The position numbers and the translations under genes are program-made. Below, piece by piece: positions 50,037-59,547 of a stretch of 64,000 bases of DNA (positions within the stretch are counted from its first letter, which is position 1; each line of letters opens with the position of its first letter). The notes beneath the pieces are model-generated. The model was not told the DNA's origin. It searched no databases and saw only the letters and a program-made list of their open reading frames with translations. The stretch comes from Sphaerisporangium cinnabarinum (GTDB lineage Bacteria; Actinomycetota; Actinomycetes; Actinomycetales; Cellulomonadaceae). The stretch is taken from assembly GCA_003052455.1 (NCBI GenBank), contig QAPD01000028.1, positions 1 through 64,000 of the forward strand, written 5' to 3'.

Positions 50037-50065
50037 GGGTACCGGCGGTCTCGCCGCCGGTACCC
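50037..50065 (-). terminator. Terminator of the DoxX-like gene
   Basis: Perfect 12-bp stem GGGTACCGGCGG / CCGCCGGTACCC with loop TCTCG, 10 bp beyond the stop codon. Confidence 0.7.
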
Positions 50066-50074
50066 GCGTCGCGG

Positions 50075-50488
50075 CTACTTCTTCCGGCTCAGCGAGTCGA
50101 CGAGCAGCCCGCCGGCGATCCCGAGCAGGAACACGTCCTTGGCGAGCCCGGTCCCCTGCTCGGTGGGGCGGACACCGTCCTCGCGCGTCATGCCCGGGGT
50201 CTTGAGGTACATGCCCACGAGGCCGGCCGAGAAGACGCCCAGCCCGACGGCGACGAGCCCGGTCGGGACGAAGGGCGCCACGAGCGCCGCGCCGAGCGCG
50301 ATCTCGGCGGTCGACAGGGTCTTGGTGAACTGCTTCGGCTCGACGTCCCCGAGGAACGAGTACGTGCCGGCGGCCATCCCGTGCAGTCCCTGCGCGGTCT
50401 CCTCGTCGGCACCGCGCTTGCTCAGGCCGGAGTTGAGGATGTACGCCCCCGCCGCGAGGCGCGGGATGTACTGGCGGAGCTTGACCAT
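50075..50488 (-). CDS. DoxX-like membrane protein
   Basis: A 137-residue protein with three to four hydrophobic stretches (TAEIALGAALVAPFVPTGLVAVGLGVFSAGLVGMYL and DVFLLGIAGGLLVDSL). It begins MVKLRQYIPRLAAGAYILNSGLSKRGADEETAQGLHGMAAGTYSF, a form frequent in Micrococcales and only distantly similar to DoxX. Function unknown. AGGAGG stands 5 nt before the ATG. Confidence 0.75.
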   Translation of the reverse strand: MVKLRQYIPRLAAGAYILNSGLSKRGADEETAQGLHGMAAGTYSFLGDVEPKQFTKTLSTAEIALGAALVAPFVPTGLVAVGLGVFSAGLVGMYLKTPGMTREDGVRPTEQGTGLAKDVFLLGIAGGLLVDSLSRKK

Positions 50489-50607
50489 GGGGCCTCCTGG
50501 TTCGCGGTCGTCGTCTCGCCCTCGACCGTACGTCGAGGGCGACCGCGTCACCAGCGGGTGGGGCCGGCGTCGGGCACCCGTCTCCGTGCGGGACCCCGCG
50601 CGAGGCG

Positions 50608-51078
50608 TCAGCGCAGCTCGCGCTGCCGCATGGCGCGCTGCGCCTCGCGGTTGTCCTGCTTCTCGCGGAGAGCCTGGCGCTTGTCGTACTCCTTCTTGCC
50701 GCGCGCGAGCGCGATCTCGACCTTGGCGCGGCCGTCGAGGAAGTACAGCGCGAGGGGCACGATCGTGTGCCCCTTCTCGCGCGTCTTGGACTCCAGGCGC
50801 AGGATCTCCTCCTTGTGCAGGAGCAGCTTGCGCTTGCGCCGCGGGGCGTGGTTGTTCCACGTGCCCTCGGTGTACTCGGGGATGTGGACGTTCTCGAGCC
50901 AGGCCTCGCCGCGGTCGACCGCGACGTAGCCGTCGACGAGCGACGCCCTGCCCATCCGCAGCGCCTTGACCTCGGTCCCGGAGAGCACGATCCCCGCCTC
51001 GTACACGTCCTCGATCACGTAGTCGTGGCGTGCCTTGCGGTTGCTGGCGACGACCTTGCGGCCGCTGTCCTTCGCCAT
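50608..51078 (-). CDS. smpB: SsrA-binding protein
   Basis: A 156-residue OB-fold protein that delivers tmRNA to stalled ribosomes. [29 protein letters not shown] is the family start, [33 protein letters not shown] the tmRNA-binding face, and [16 protein letters not shown] the basic tail that enters the mRNA channel. Its partner ssrA is nearby on the same strand. It follows the ftsE-ftsX-M23 genes, a frequent actinobacterial order. Confidence 0.97.
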   Translation of the reverse strand: MAKDSGRKVVASNRKARHDYVIEDVYEAGIVLSGTEVKALRMGRASLVDGYVAVDRGEAWLENVHIPEYTEGTWNNHAPRRKRKLLLHKEEILRLESKTREKGHTIVPLALYFLDGRAKVEIALARGKKEYDKRQALREKQDNREAQRAMRQRELR

Positions 51079-51197
51079 CCGTGTCCTACCGTCCTTCGTC
51101 GCTGTCGGTGCTGTCCCCGGGATCCGAGGCGTTCGTCCGGGCGCCCCAGCGTACGGGTGCCCGACGACGCCTGGTACCGATTATCCCCCGGGTGCGG

Positions 51198-52586
51198 TCA
51201 GCGCAGCACGGACATCGGGTCGATCGTGGACCCGTTGACGTACACCTCGAAGTGCAGGTGGCACGCCCCCGAGAGGCCGGTGTTGCCCGAGTACCCGATG
51301 ACGTCGCCCTTGTTGACGGTCCGGCCCGACGACACCGCGAAGCGCGTGAGGTGGTTGTAGCTCGTCATGAGGTTCTTGCCGCCCACCGTGCCGTGGTTGA
51401 TCAGCACCTGGTTGCCGAACCCGTTGCGCCACTGGGCGTGGACGACGGTCCCGGGCCCGGACGCCATGATCGGTGTGCCGCAGTAGGCCCGCAGGTCGGT
51501 CCCCGCGTGCAGGCGGTAGTAGCCGAGGATGGGGTGCAGCCGCATCCCGTAGCTCGACGTGACGTAGGGCACCGCCGTCGGGTACGACAGGAAGCTCGAG
51601 ATGCTGCCGCGGTCGCCGCCGGAGGACGACCCGCCGCCCCCGCCGGAGGACGACCCGCCGCCCCCGCCGCCACCGCCACCGCCACCACCGGACTGCTGGC
51701 TCTGCTGCTGGCGGCGCGCCTCCTCCTCGGCGGCCTTGCGGTCACGCTCGGCCTGCTCCGCGATGATGCCCTTGATCTCGCTCTGCAGGGACTGCTGCGC
51801 GGCCTCGTTCTCGGCGACCTTCGCCTCGGCCGCGGACTTGCGCTCCTCGATCGTCGCCTTCTTGGCCTGCTGGTCGACGATGAGCTGCTCGACCTCGGCC
51901 TTGCGGTCCGCCGCGGCCGTGCGTGCGGCCTCCGCGGCGACGAGGTTCTCGTCCGCCTGCTGCTTGAGGTCGGTGACCGTCTCGCGCACCGCCTGGAGGC
52001 GCGCCTCGCGGTTGCGCGACACGGACTCCGCCTCGAGGAGCTCCTGGAGCGAGCGGGACTGGCTGCGTGCCGCCGTCGAGGAGACGGCGTACTCCGCGAT
52101 GAACTCCTCGGTGCTCTGCGCACCCGTGACGATGCCGAGGCTCGAGACGTCGCCCTGACCGCGGTACGCCTGACGCGCCATCTCGGCGATGCTCGACTTG
52201 GCGTCGGCCACCTCGGTCGCACCGCGCTCGATCTCTGCGCTGATCGCGGCCTCCTGGCCCAGCGCGTCCTCGAGCCGCTGCGCGAGCAGCTCCGCCTCGC
52301 GCTGCGTCCGCTCGACCTCGGCCTGGGCGGCGTCGAGCTCGGCCTGCGCGACGGGCAGCCGCGCCTCGATGGCCTGGAGGTCCACGACGGCCTGGGCGAG
52401 CGCCGAGTCCGTGTCCTCGAGCTCGGACTGGAGCTGCTCGCGGCTGCCGAGGATCTCGGACTGGCGGCGCTCCGCCGCGGCGCGGCGGTCGTCGATGTCG
52501 TCGGCGGACGCCGAGGCGACACCGCCCACGAGGAGCAGGGTCGTGGCGATCAGAGCCGCTGTCGCGCGGCGGAGGTCCCGGGTCAT
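51198..52586 (-). CDS. M23 peptidoglycan endopeptidase with coiled coil (FtsEX-linked)
   Basis: A 462-residue exported protein. A signal peptide ends near residue 28 (LLLVGGVASASADD). Residues about 30-285 form long coiled coils (RRQSEILGSREQLQSELEDTDSALAQAVVDLQAIEARL). A Ser/Gly linker with runs of up to twelve Gly leads to the LytM domain from about residue 340: SYGMRLHPILGYYRLHAGTDLRA (HxxxD zinc ligands) and GACHLHFEVYVNG (HLHFE). It lies 1 bp after ftsX. By analogy with EnvC, PcsB and RipC, the coiled coil would be gripped by FtsEX to activate wall cleavage at division. Confidence 0.92.
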   Translation of the reverse strand: MTRDLRRATAALIATTLLLVGGVASASADDIDDRRAAAERRQSEILGSREQLQSELEDTDSALAQAVVDLQAIEARLPVAQAELDAAQAEVERTQREAELLAQRLEDALGQEAAISAEIERGATEVADAKSSIAEMARQAYRGQGDVSSLGIVTGAQSTEEFIAEYAVSSTAARSQSRSLQELLEAESVSRNREARLQAVRETVTDLKQQADENLVAAEAARTAAADRKAEVEQLIVDQQAKKATIEERKSAAEAKVAENEAAQQSLQSEIKGIIAEQAERDRKAAEEEARRQQQSQQSGGGGGGGGGGGGSSSGGGGGSSSGGDRGSISSFLSYPTAVPYVTSSYGMRLHPILGYYRLHAGTDLRAYCGTPIMASGPGTVVHAQWRNGFGNQVLINHGTVGGKNLMTSYNHLTRFAVSSGRTVNKGDVIGYSGNTGLSGACHLHFEVYVNGSTIDPMSVLR

Positions 52587-52587
52587 C

Positions 52588-53508
52588 TCACACCCTCGTG
52601 TGGCGGTTGAGCGTGACGACCGAGGACACGGCCGCCAGCAGGAAAGCGATCCCGACGAGGACGGGTGCGATGCGCAGCACGTCCGCCTCGTCGACGTAGG
52701 CCACCCACGTCACGGACTGGGACAACCAGTCGGTGACGAGGTACTTCACCCCGACCCAGAGCCCGCCCACCGCGAGGACCGCGCCGAGCACGGCGGCGAT
52801 CGCCCCCTCGAGGAGGAAGGGGAGCTGGATGAACAGGTTCGACGCCCCGACGAGCCGCATGATGCCCGTCTCGCGCCGTCGGCTCAGCGCGGAGAGGCGG
52901 ATCGTCGTCGTGATGAGCAGCACGGCGGCGAGCAGCATGACCGCCGCGAGGCCGGCCGCGAGCAGCGACGCGCGGTTGAGCGCGAGGAAGAGCGAGTCGA
53001 AGATGCGGCGCTGGTCCTCGACCACCTCGACGCCCGGCCGCCCCGTCACGACGTCGTTGACGACCTCGTAGTTCTCCGGGTTGGTGAGCTTGAGGCGGAA
53101 GGACGCCTGCATGTCGTCGACCGTGAGCTGCGTGCCGAGGTACCCGTCGGGGTAGCGCTCGGTGAACGCCGCGAACGCGTCGTCCTTGGACTCGAAGTAC
53201 ACCGTCTGGATCTCGTCGCCGAGCTCGGTGTCGAACAGGTCCTCGATCGCCGCGATCTGCTCGGGCGTGGCCTCGCCCGCCGCGCACGTGGGCGACGGCG
53301 ACCCGGCCGGGCACAGGAAGACGGACACCTCGACCTTGTCGTACCAGTCGTCCTTGAGCTTGCCGATCTGCGCCTGGAGCAGCAGGGACGACCCGACGAA
53401 CGTCAGCGAGACGAAGGTGACGAGCACGACGGAGACCGCCATGGAGACGTTGCGCCGCAGGCCCTGGCCGAGCTCCGCGAGGATGAACTGGAGTCGCACG
53501 CCGCTCAC
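52588..53508 (-). CDS. ftsX: Cell division permease-like protein FtsX
   Basis: A 306-residue protein with a short cytoplasmic start, TM1 [19 protein letters not shown], a large extracellular domain (about residues 45-175, [32 protein letters not shown]) and three further helices ending in [21 protein letters not shown]. Two Cys in the outer domain may form a disulfide, as in mycobacterial FtsX. It passes the FtsE ATPase signal to the wall hydrolase encoded next. GTG start overlapping ftsE by 4 nt. Confidence 0.95.
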   Translation of the reverse strand: MSGVRLQFILAELGQGLRRNVSMAVSVVLVTFVSLTFVGSSLLLQAQIGKLKDDWYDKVEVSVFLCPAGSPSPTCAAGEATPEQIAAIEDLFDTELGDEIQTVYFESKDDAFAAFTERYPDGYLGTQLTVDDMQASFRLKLTNPENYEVVNDVVTGRPGVEVVEDQRRIFDSLFLALNRASLLAAGLAAVMLLAAVLLITTTIRLSALSRRRETGIMRLVGASNLFIQLPFLLEGAIAAVLGAVLAVGGLWVGVKYLVTDWLSQSVTWVAYVDEADVLRIAPVLVGIAFLLAAVSSVVTLNRHTRV

Positions 53509-54449
53509 TCCCCCGCGGTCGCGTCGACGTGACGACGCGTCGAGCGTCGCCGGGGCAGCGGCGTCCGGCCGGGCGCGTCCACCACGGGCGTCGCACCGGT
53601 CGTCGCGCCGGGCGTCGACGCCTGGTCCGCGGCCTCGGCGGGGGCCTGCCCGGACCGGGACGCCGGGTCGGGCGCCGTGGTCGGGCGCGCCGCGCGTCGC
53701 ACGACGGCGGTCGGCGCCGACTCGGGTGCCGCGGCGGGGGTCGTCGGGTCGGGGATGACCTGGCCGCGCGCGCCGTACGACCCGTGCGCCTGGTCGCGCA
53801 CGAGCGTGCCGGTGTCCAGCTCGACGACGCGACGGCGCATCTGGTTGACGATCTCCTCGTCGTGCGTCGCCATGACGACGGTCGTGCCGGTGCGGTTGAT
53901 GCGGTCGAGCAGGCGCATGATCCCGAGGGACGTCGTGGGGTCGAGGTTCCCGGTCGGCTCGTCGGCGAGCAGGATCGGCGGGCGGTTGACCATCGCGCGC
54001 GCGATGGCGACGCGCTGCTGCTCACCACCGGAGAGCTCGTGCGGGCGGCGCTTCTCCTTGCCGGCGAGCCCCACCATCTCGAGCGTCTCGGGCACCGTGA
54101 TGGCGATGGTGTGACGCGGCTTGCCGATCACCTGGAGCGCGAAGGCGACGTTCTCGAACACCGTCTTGTTGGGCAGCAGGCGGAAGTCCTGGAAGACCAC
54201 CCCGATCTGGCGGCGCAGCTTGGGGACGTTCCAGCTCGACATCGACCCGAGGTCGCGACCCGCGACGAAGACCTTGCCCTTCGTCGGGCGCTCCTCGCGC
54301 AGGACGAGGTGCAGGCACGTCGACTTGCCGGAGCCGGAGGCACCGACGAGGAAGACGAACTCGCCGCGTCGGACCTCCAGCGACACGTCGTCGACGGCCG
54401 GCCTCGCGCCGCGCGCGTAGACCTTGGTGACGTTCTCGAAGCGGATCAC
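53505..54449 (-). CDS. ftsE: Cell division ATP-binding protein FtsE, C-terminally extended
   Basis: A 314-residue ABC ATPase. [25 protein letters not shown], Walker [31 protein letters not shown] (FtsE-specific), signature LSGGEQQR, Walker [14 protein letters not shown] and switch ATHDEEIV are all present. Normal FtsE ends near residue 230; here some 85 residues rich in Pro, Ala, Thr and Arg follow, probably disordered. The GTG at 54449 has GAGGAA about 9 nt upstream. First gene of ftsE-ftsX-M23. Confidence 0.95.
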   Translation of the reverse strand: MIRFENVTKVYARGARPAVDDVSLEVRRGEFVFLVGASGSGKSTCLHLVLREERPTKGKVFVAGRDLGSMSSWNVPKLRRQIGVVFQDFRLLPNKTVFENVAFALQVIGKPRHTIAITVPETLEMVGLAGKEKRRPHELSGGEQQRVAIARAMVNRPPILLADEPTGNLDPTTSLGIMRLLDRINRTGTTVVMATHDEEIVNQMRRRVVELDTGTLVRDQAHGSYGARGQVIPDPTTPAAAPESAPTAVVRRAARPTTAPDPASRSGQAPAEAADQASTPGATTGATPVVDAPGRTPLPRRRSTRRHVDATAGE

Positions 54450-54611
54450 AGCGGCACGTTCCTCGGGTCGGGGGTCGATCCGTGGACGAACGAGGTTCGT
54501 CGCACGATCCCGAGGGTAGGCATGCGTCTCCGGCCCGACGGGGCGGACACGCCGCACCCGGGTGCATCGATCCGTTGCTCGGATCAATCGGCCCGGGGCG
54601 GCCGAGGAGGC

Positions 54612-55724
54612 TCAGGCCTCCTTCTGCACCCCACGGCGCCAGCGGATCCCGGCCTCGATGAAGTCGTCGATGTCGCCGTCGAACACCGCCGAGGGGTTGC
54701 CCACCTCGTGCTCGGTGCGCAGGTCCTTGACCATCTGGTACGGCTGCAGCACGTAGGAGCGCATCTGGTCGCCCCAGCTCGCCTTGATGTCGCCCGCGAG
54801 CTCCTTCTTCTTCGCGTTCTCCTCCTCCTGGCGCACGAGCAGCAGGCGGGACTGGAGCACGCGGAGCGCGGCGGCGCGGTTCTGGATCTGCGACTTCTCG
54901 TTCTGCATCGAGACGACGATGCCCGTCGGGATGTGCGTCATGCGCACCGCGGAGTCCGTCGTGTTGACCGACTGCCCGCCCGGGCCCGAGGACCGGAACA
55001 CGTCGACCTTGATCTCCGACTCCGGGATCTCGATCGAGTCCGTCTGCTCGATGAGCGGGATCACCTCGACCGCGGCGAACGACGTCTGGCGACGGCCCTG
55101 GTTGTCGAACGGCGAGATGCGCACGAGGCGGTGGGTGCCCGCCTCGACCGACAGGTGGCCGAACGCGTACGGCGCCTTCACCTCGAACGTCGCGGACTTG
55201 AGCCCGGCCTCCTCCGCGTAGGACGTGTCGAGGACGGTCGTCGGGTAGCCGTGGCGCTCCGCCCAGCGCAGGTACATGCGCAGCAGCATCTCGGCGAAGT
55301 CGGCCGCGTCCACGCCGCCGGCGCCCGCGCGGATCGTCACGACGGCCTCGCGCGCGTCGTACTCGCCGGCGAGCAGGGTGCGGACCTCGAGCTGGTCGAG
55401 GTCCTTGCGGATGGCGGCGACCTCGTTCTCGGCCTCGACGAGGGTGTCCTCGTCCTCCATCTCCTGGCCCATCTCGACCAGGGTCTCGACGTCGGCGATG
55501 CGCTGCCCGAGCTTCTTCACCCGGTCCAGCTCCGACTGCGCGGCGGAGAGCGCCGACGTCACCTTCTGCGCGGCGTCCGGGTCGTCCCACAGGTCGGGCG
55601 CCGACGCCTTCTCCGAGAGGTCCGCGATCGTCGCGCGCAGCTCCTCCGGGTCGCTCACGCTCTCGATGGAGTCGAGCGTGCTCCGCAGCGCCTTGATCTC
55701 GGACGGGAAGTCGATGGTGGCCAC
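54612..55724 (-). CDS. prfB: Peptide chain release factor 2
   Basis: A 370-residue RF2 that recognises UGA and UAA stop codons. The recognition tripeptide SPF lies in [18 protein letters not shown], and [17 protein letters not shown] holds the GGQ loop that triggers hydrolysis. The frame is continuous: the programmed frameshift (CTTTGA) known from many bacteria is absent, as usual in actinobacteria. The GTG at 55724 stands 8 nt after TAACCT; a TTG three codons upstream would also fit. Confidence 0.96.
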   Translation of the reverse strand: MATIDFPSEIKALRSTLDSIESVSDPEELRATIADLSEKASAPDLWDDPDAAQKVTSALSAAQSELDRVKKLGQRIADVETLVEMGQEMEDEDTLVEAENEVAAIRKDLDQLEVRTLLAGEYDAREAVVTIRAGAGGVDAADFAEMLLRMYLRWAERHGYPTTVLDTSYAEEAGLKSATFEVKAPYAFGHLSVEAGTHRLVRISPFDNQGRRQTSFAAVEVIPLIEQTDSIEIPESEIKVDVFRSSGPGGQSVNTTDSAVRMTHIPTGIVVSMQNEKSQIQNRAAALRVLQSRLLLVRQEEENAKKKELAGDIKASWGDQMRSYVLQPYQMVKDLRTEHEVGNPSAVFDGDIDDFIEAGIRWRRGVQKEA

Positions 55725-55732
55725 GAGGTTCA

Positions 55733-55738
55733 AGGTTA
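55733..55738 (-). promoter_or_regulatory. -10 box of prfB (probably leaderless)
   Basis: TAACCT on the minus strand with 8 nt to the GTG start, 1-2 nt wider than the other leaderless genes here. Confidence 0.4.
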
Positions 55739-55827
55739 CGCGACCCCGCGCGCGGTCGGCGCCGTCGTGCAAGGTCACGGCGAGGGTTCCGCGCGGGGTC
55801 TCCTCGCGAGGTCCGCGCGCGGGACCG

Positions 55828-55875
55828 CCGCGGGGTTCGGCGCGGGGGTCGGCGCGGGGATCGGCGCGGGGGTTC
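55828..55875. repeat. Four 12-bp tandem repeats
   Basis: Units close to GGCGCGGGGNTC follow each other (one degenerate at 55828-55838, then 55839, 55851 and 55863). They lie in the 190-bp gap between prfB and the DUF916 gene and have no clear function. Confidence 0.6.
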
Positions 55876-55876
55876 G

Positions 55877-55906
55877 GCGCCGTCGGATGAGCCCGCCCGA
55901 CGGCGC
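55877..55906 (-). terminator. Hairpin after the DUF916 gene
   Basis: Perfect 10-bp stem GCGCCGTCGG / CCGACGGCGC with a 10-nt loop, 7 bp beyond the stop codon. Confidence 0.55.
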
Positions 55907-55913
55907 GTCGCCG

Positions 55914-57131
55914 TCAGTCCTTCGTGCCGCCCTGCGCGCCGGACCCGCCCGTGCTCGACGACGCCGGCTCGGTGGTCGTGGCCTGCTGGCGGCCCTCGTC
56001 GCGCGCCTTCGCGAGCATCGCCTCGAGACGCTGGCGCCGGCGTCGGCGGTCGTCCCGCACCCCGAGGATCACGACGACGACGATCGCGAGGAGCAGGAGC
56101 TGCGGCCACGGGACCGCCCACGTGGTCACGGTGACCGTGACCGGGTCGAGCGGCGCGTCGACCTGGTCCTCGCCGACGACCGTCGGCGTCACGGTGATCG
56201 TCGTGCTCACCGGTCCGAGCGGCCAGACGTCGGCGAACGCGACCTTGCTCCGCAGCGAGCCGCCCGGCAGGACCTCGCCGAGCGGTTCCGCGGCGGCCTC
56301 GTCGACGAGGGCACCGAAGAGGGCGGACGTCGCGACCTGGCCCTCGGCGCCGAGGCGCACGTTGCCCTCGTTGGCGACGTCGTAGGAGACGGTGAGGTCG
56401 CCCGCAGCGAACGGGTTCCACGAGGGCGCGTAGGACGCCTTGACGTCCTGGACGGCGAGCGCGGGCTGGATCTCGCCCGTGACGCGGGTCGTGACGCGGA
56501 ACCCGACGCGGCTCTCGACGCCGACGCTCGTGCCGCCCTCGCCACCGCCCGTGCTCGTGACCGACGCGGCGATGCCGGCCGGGTGGTCACCCGGGGTCGC
56601 GTTCTCGGGGACCGTGATCGTGTACGGGACGACCACCGTCTCCTTGGGGCCCACCTCCACGGTGTCCTGGACCGTGAACCACGTCCCCGCGTCGGTGGAC
56701 TCCTGGTCCGAAGAGAGCATGTTGAAGCGCCCGTTGTCGGTGAGGTATCCGTCCGCGGCCTTGAGCGCGAACGTGGCCGGCACGTCGCTGAAGTTCGAGA
56801 CGGCGATGTGCTCCTCGACCGTCGTGCCCGGGTCGGCGACGAGGTCGACACCGCGGCGCCCGTCGGGACCGTTCGCGTCCGCGGGCTTGGCGCCCCACGT
56901 GATGCGGTCGTCCGTGTCGAGGGGCAGCGTCGTCGGCAGGGCGCTCGCGACGTCGGCCTGCGCGTTCGGGGCGGCGGCGTGCGCGCTCGTGGCAGCGGTC
57001 GTCGCGGACGCGGCGAGCGGCGTCGCGGGCAGGAGGCCGACGGCGAGGGCCGTCGCGGCGAGGACGAGACGGCGCCCGCGACGGCGGGACGGGGACCCGG
57101 TGCGGGCAGGGTGCGTTGGTGCGGGGATCAC
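55914..57131 (-). CDS. DUF916 (WxL-interacting) membrane-anchored surface protein
   Basis: A 405-residue exported protein. The signal peptide is about residues 20-45 (LVLAATALAVGLLPATPLAASA). TWGAKPADANGPDGRRGVDLVADPGTTVEEHIAVSNFSDVPATFALKAADGYLTDNGRFNML is the DUF916 domain, which in WxL-interacting proteins binds peptidoglycan; PYTITVPENATPGDHPAGIAASV follows. A second immunoglobulin-like region ends in TM WPQLLLLAIVVVVILGV and an Arg-rich cytoplasmic tail. It is encoded just after a small secreted WxL-like protein, the usual WIP/WxL pairing. Confidence 0.85.
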   Translation of the reverse strand: MIPAPTHPARTGSPSRRRGRRLVLAATALAVGLLPATPLAASATTAATSAHAAAPNAQADVASALPTTLPLDTDDRITWGAKPADANGPDGRRGVDLVADPGTTVEEHIAVSNFSDVPATFALKAADGYLTDNGRFNMLSSDQESTDAGTWFTVQDTVEVGPKETVVVPYTITVPENATPGDHPAGIAASVTSTGGGEGGTSVGVESRVGFRVTTRVTGEIQPALAVQDVKASYAPSWNPFAAGDLTVSYDVANEGNVRLGAEGQVATSALFGALVDEAAAEPLGEVLPGGSLRSKVAFADVWPLGPVSTTITVTPTVVGEDQVDAPLDPVTVTVTTWAVPWPQLLLLAIVVVVILGVRDDRRRRRQRLEAMLAKARDEGRQQATTTEPASSSTGGSGAQGGTKD

Positions 57132-57263
57132 GCAGGGGCTTCTCTCCGTACGACGACGGGTCGCCCGTCCCGCACGACCGTGGTCGTGCGGGACGGTGCG
57201 ACCCGTCGTGTGACTACTCGGTCGGTGCCCGGTCGAGACCGGTCACCGGGACGTCGGGACGGC

Positions 57264-57878
57264 TCAGTCCTCGAACAGGGACAGCGTGATGGTCGAGTTG
57301 TACGCGCCCGGCGCGACGTCCTCGCCCGTCCGCAGCGTGAGGTTCGCGCCGGCGGTCCAGGAACCGGGGTTGACCTCGGTCGAGTCGAACGTCGAGACCA
57401 GGAGCTCCTGGTCGACGAGACCCGGGCCGTCCTCGAGGGAGGGCTCGACCGGCTCGCCCTCGGAGACCAGGCCGGTGTCGCCACCGTCGACGAGGGTCGG
57501 GGCCCAACCGAGGTTGTCAGCGCCGATCTCGCCCGCGTCGCCCGTGAAGGCCGACGCGTTGCCCAGCACGTACCAGTAGGCGCCCTCGGGCACCTCGGTC
57601 CGCGTGTCGGTGACGGTGACCTCCGGGAGCGCGCCGTTGAACTCGCGCGTGCCCTCGACCGACGACTCGTCGGCCTCGGTCAGCGTGGTCGAGCTCGAGG
57701 CGACGGTGAGGGCGAGGTTGCCCGGCTCCACGTTGGACTCGATCTCGACGGAGACGTCGACGTTCGTGTCGTCGCCCACCTGGTCGGCGGAGGCAGCGGA
57801 CGCGAGGGCGACCGTGCCGATGAGCATCGCGCCGAGGGCACCCCCGGCGACGAGCTTCTTCGTTGCTCGTGCGTTCAT
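57264..57878 (-). CDS. Secreted WxL-like surface protein
   Basis: A 204-residue protein with a clear signal peptide (KKLVAGGALGAMLIGTVALASAASADQ, cleavage near residue 31) and a beta-rich mature part: VDVSVEIESNVEPGNLALTVASSSTTLTE at the start and PGSWTAGANLTLRTGEDVAPGAYNSTITLSLFED at the end. LGWAP and the terminal TLSLFE strand resemble WxL-domain proteins; the exact WxL motif is weak. The ATG at 57878 has GGAGAG 7 nt upstream, preferred to an ATG 15 nt earlier. It probably binds the wall with the DUF916 partner. Upstream, 57894-58066 is unusually AT-rich and contains TATGGT at 57920-57925 as a possible -10 box. Confidence 0.75.
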   Translation of the reverse strand: MNARATKKLVAGGALGAMLIGTVALASAASADQVGDDTNVDVSVEIESNVEPGNLALTVASSSTTLTEADESSVEGTREFNGALPEVTVTDTRTEVPEGAYWYVLGNASAFTGDAGEIGADNLGWAPTLVDGGDTGLVSEGEPVEPSLEDGPGLVDQELLVSTFDSTEVNPGSWTAGANLTLRTGEDVAPGAYNSTITLSLFED

Positions 57879-58066
57879 GTTGTAGCTCTCCATCGTTGGA
57901 GTTGTTGTCGGACCGGATCACCATAGCGGCGAACCCAGGGTTTTGACAGGGTCGAAACAGAAGTGGCCATCCAAAGTTAAGAAAGTGAACAAAGGCGCGG
58001 GAGCGCGCTCACGCGACGTTGCGGCATTCCTTCCCTGGACGTTCTTCGTCGAACAGCAACAGGTGC

Positions 58067-58654
58067 TCACCACGCTCTGGCACGTGACTCTGCACGCACG
58101 ATGATGCCATCACTCCACGCCTCGGTCACCCAGCTGATCATCGCGGGTCGTGCCCGCGCGGCGAGGGTGACCGACGCCGTGCGCCCGTCGCCGGTCGACG
58201 CGTCGGTCACCACGACGTCGCTCAGGCCCGCGAGCGCCGCCGGGTTCCGGTCGAGGTAGTCGTCGACGTCCGCCCGGATCCCGGCGTCCGTGAGCGTGAG
58301 GACGGCGTCCTCGACCGGCGGCGCTGCGCCGCCGGAGTAGAACGTCTGGTGGGTCAACGAGTCGGCCGCAGAGAGCGCGAGCGCGTCGGCGAGCTCGTAG
58401 AGCCGCTTGCGCTCGAGGTGCACCTGCGTCGCGCTCACCACGACCGTGACGAGGAGGAGGGCGAACGCGACGAAGGCGCTCGTGAGGAGCAGGATGCGGC
58501 CGTCGTCCTCGCTCCCGCTCGGTCCGCGGAGGCGCGCGACGAGCGTCAGCGACCCACGCCCGCCCGCCGGGAACCGCTGCCCGGGACCCGGACCACGAGC
58601 GGGACGCGGACAGGGACCGGGTGGTCGTGCGCTCTCGGGAGTCCGGGCGCTCAC
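58067..58654 (-). CDS. TadG-like pilus assembly protein
   Basis: A 195-residue protein. After a Pro/Gly/Arg-rich start comes SEDDGRILLLTSAFVAFALLLVTVVVSATQVHLERKRLYELADALALSAAD (about residues 48-100), the TadE/TadG pseudopilin pattern: an acidic-Gly cleavage-like site, a hydrophobic helix and a helical stretch ending in ADALALSAAD. The remainder is a small extracellular domain. The GTG start overlaps the preceding TadE-like gene by 4 nt. Last gene of the Tad cluster; the shorter form without a VWA domain is usual in actinobacteria. Confidence 0.82.
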   Translation of the reverse strand: MSARTPESARPPGPCPRPARGPGPGQRFPAGGRGSLTLVARLRGPSGSEDDGRILLLTSAFVAFALLLVTVVVSATQVHLERKRLYELADALALSAADSLTHQTFYSGGAAPPVEDAVLTLTDAGIRADVDDYLDRNPAALAGLSDVVVTDASTGDGRTASVTLAARARPAMISWVTEAWSDGIIVRAESRARAW

Positions 58655-59124
58655 GATCGCCGCGCCGCGTAGGCGTCGACGGACGCGACGTGCTGCGCCT
58701 CGACGGGGACGGAGAGGGGGACGACCCCACGGACGAACTCCGGCACGAGCGGGAGCGGCACGTCGAGCCGGACGTGCGCCGTCACCTCACCGCCCGGCTC
58801 CAGGCAGGGCAGCGACGAGCACGCGATCGTCAGGCCGTCCGAGGTCGGGGCGAACCCCTGGTCGCCGAGAGCGAGGCCCACCGCCGCTGCGGCGAGCCGG
58901 GCGCCGTCGTCGGACGACGGCGCGGTGACGAACGCGCGCGCCGCCTCGCGAGAGGCGCCCTCCACGGCGAACGCCGCGGCCTGCAGCCGGCCGACGGTGA
59001 GCACGAGATACAGGACCGGCAGGAGGAGGACGAGCGCGACGCCCAGGAACTCCACGACCGCGCTCCCCCGGTCCGCGTGCGGCCCCGTCAGCCTCGAGCG
59101 GAGCCGGAGGAGCAGGTGCCTCAC
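58651..59124 (-). CDS. TadE-like pseudopilin (second)
   Basis: A 157-residue protein with ADRGSAVVEFLGVALVLLLPVLYLVLTVGRLQAAAFAVEGASREAARAFV: the G/x5E-like TadE prepilin site followed by one helix. Two cysteines (ACSSLPC) in the outer part may form a disulfide. Overlaps both neighbours by 4 nt. Confidence 0.85.
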   Translation of the reverse strand: MRHLLLRLRSRLTGPHADRGSAVVEFLGVALVLLLPVLYLVLTVGRLQAAAFAVEGASREAARAFVTAPSSDDGARLAAAAVGLALGDQGFAPTSDGLTIACSSLPCLEPGGEVTAHVRLDVPLPLVPEFVRGVVPLSVPVEAQHVASVDAYAARRS

Positions 59125-59546
59125 GGAGCCTCCTCCAGGGCGTGACCGCGGACGGTGAGCGCTCCTGCCGGGCCGAGCAGCCCGACGACCGGGAGCGGCG
59201 CGGTGACGGTGACCTCGACGACCGGGAGACCGTCCACGACCGTCTGGCGCGCGACGACGTCCTGCGCGTAGCGCGCCGAGAGCGCGGACACGACGAGGTC
59301 GCGCGTGCGGTCCGCGCCGTCGTGCGGGCCACGGTCCGCCCGGCCCGCGACGCGGGCGCCTTCCGCCGCGCAGTCCACCAGCGTCGCGCGCACGTGGACG
59401 GCGAGCGCGACCTGGACCACACCGAGGAACAGGACGAGGACGAGGACGGAGACGAGGGTGAACTCGACGACGGCGGAGCCCTGCTCACGGTCCTCGACGC
59501 CGGCCCCCGGACCGACGCCGGCTCCCGGACCACCGCGACGGCCCAC
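59121..59546 (-). CDS. TadE-like pseudopilin (first)
   Basis: A 141-residue protein with EQGSAVVEFTLVSVLVLVLFLGVVQVALAVHVRATLVDCAAEGARVAG, the classical TadE form with Glu in the +5 position. A Gly/Pro-rich N-terminus precedes it. The C-terminal part is a small beta domain (VEVTVTAPLPVVGLLGPAGALTVRGHA). The stop of the preceding Flp-like gene is 1 bp away. Confidence 0.87.
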   Translation of the reverse strand: MGRRGGPGAGVGPGAGVEDREQGSAVVEFTLVSVLVLVLFLGVVQVALAVHVRATLVDCAAEGARVAGRADRGPHDGADRTRDLVVSALSARYAQDVVARQTVVDGLPVVEVTVTAPLPVVGLLGPAGALTVRGHALEEAP

Positions 59547-59547
59547 C

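Noticed and set aside
55600-55724. Programmed +1 frameshift in prfB
   Set aside because: The prfB frame is continuous and the CTTTGA slip site is absent.
57943-57948. TTGACA on the plus strand as a promoter -35
   Set aside because: No -10-like sequence stands 16-18 bp downstream and no plus-strand gene follows; coincidence in an AT-rich leader.
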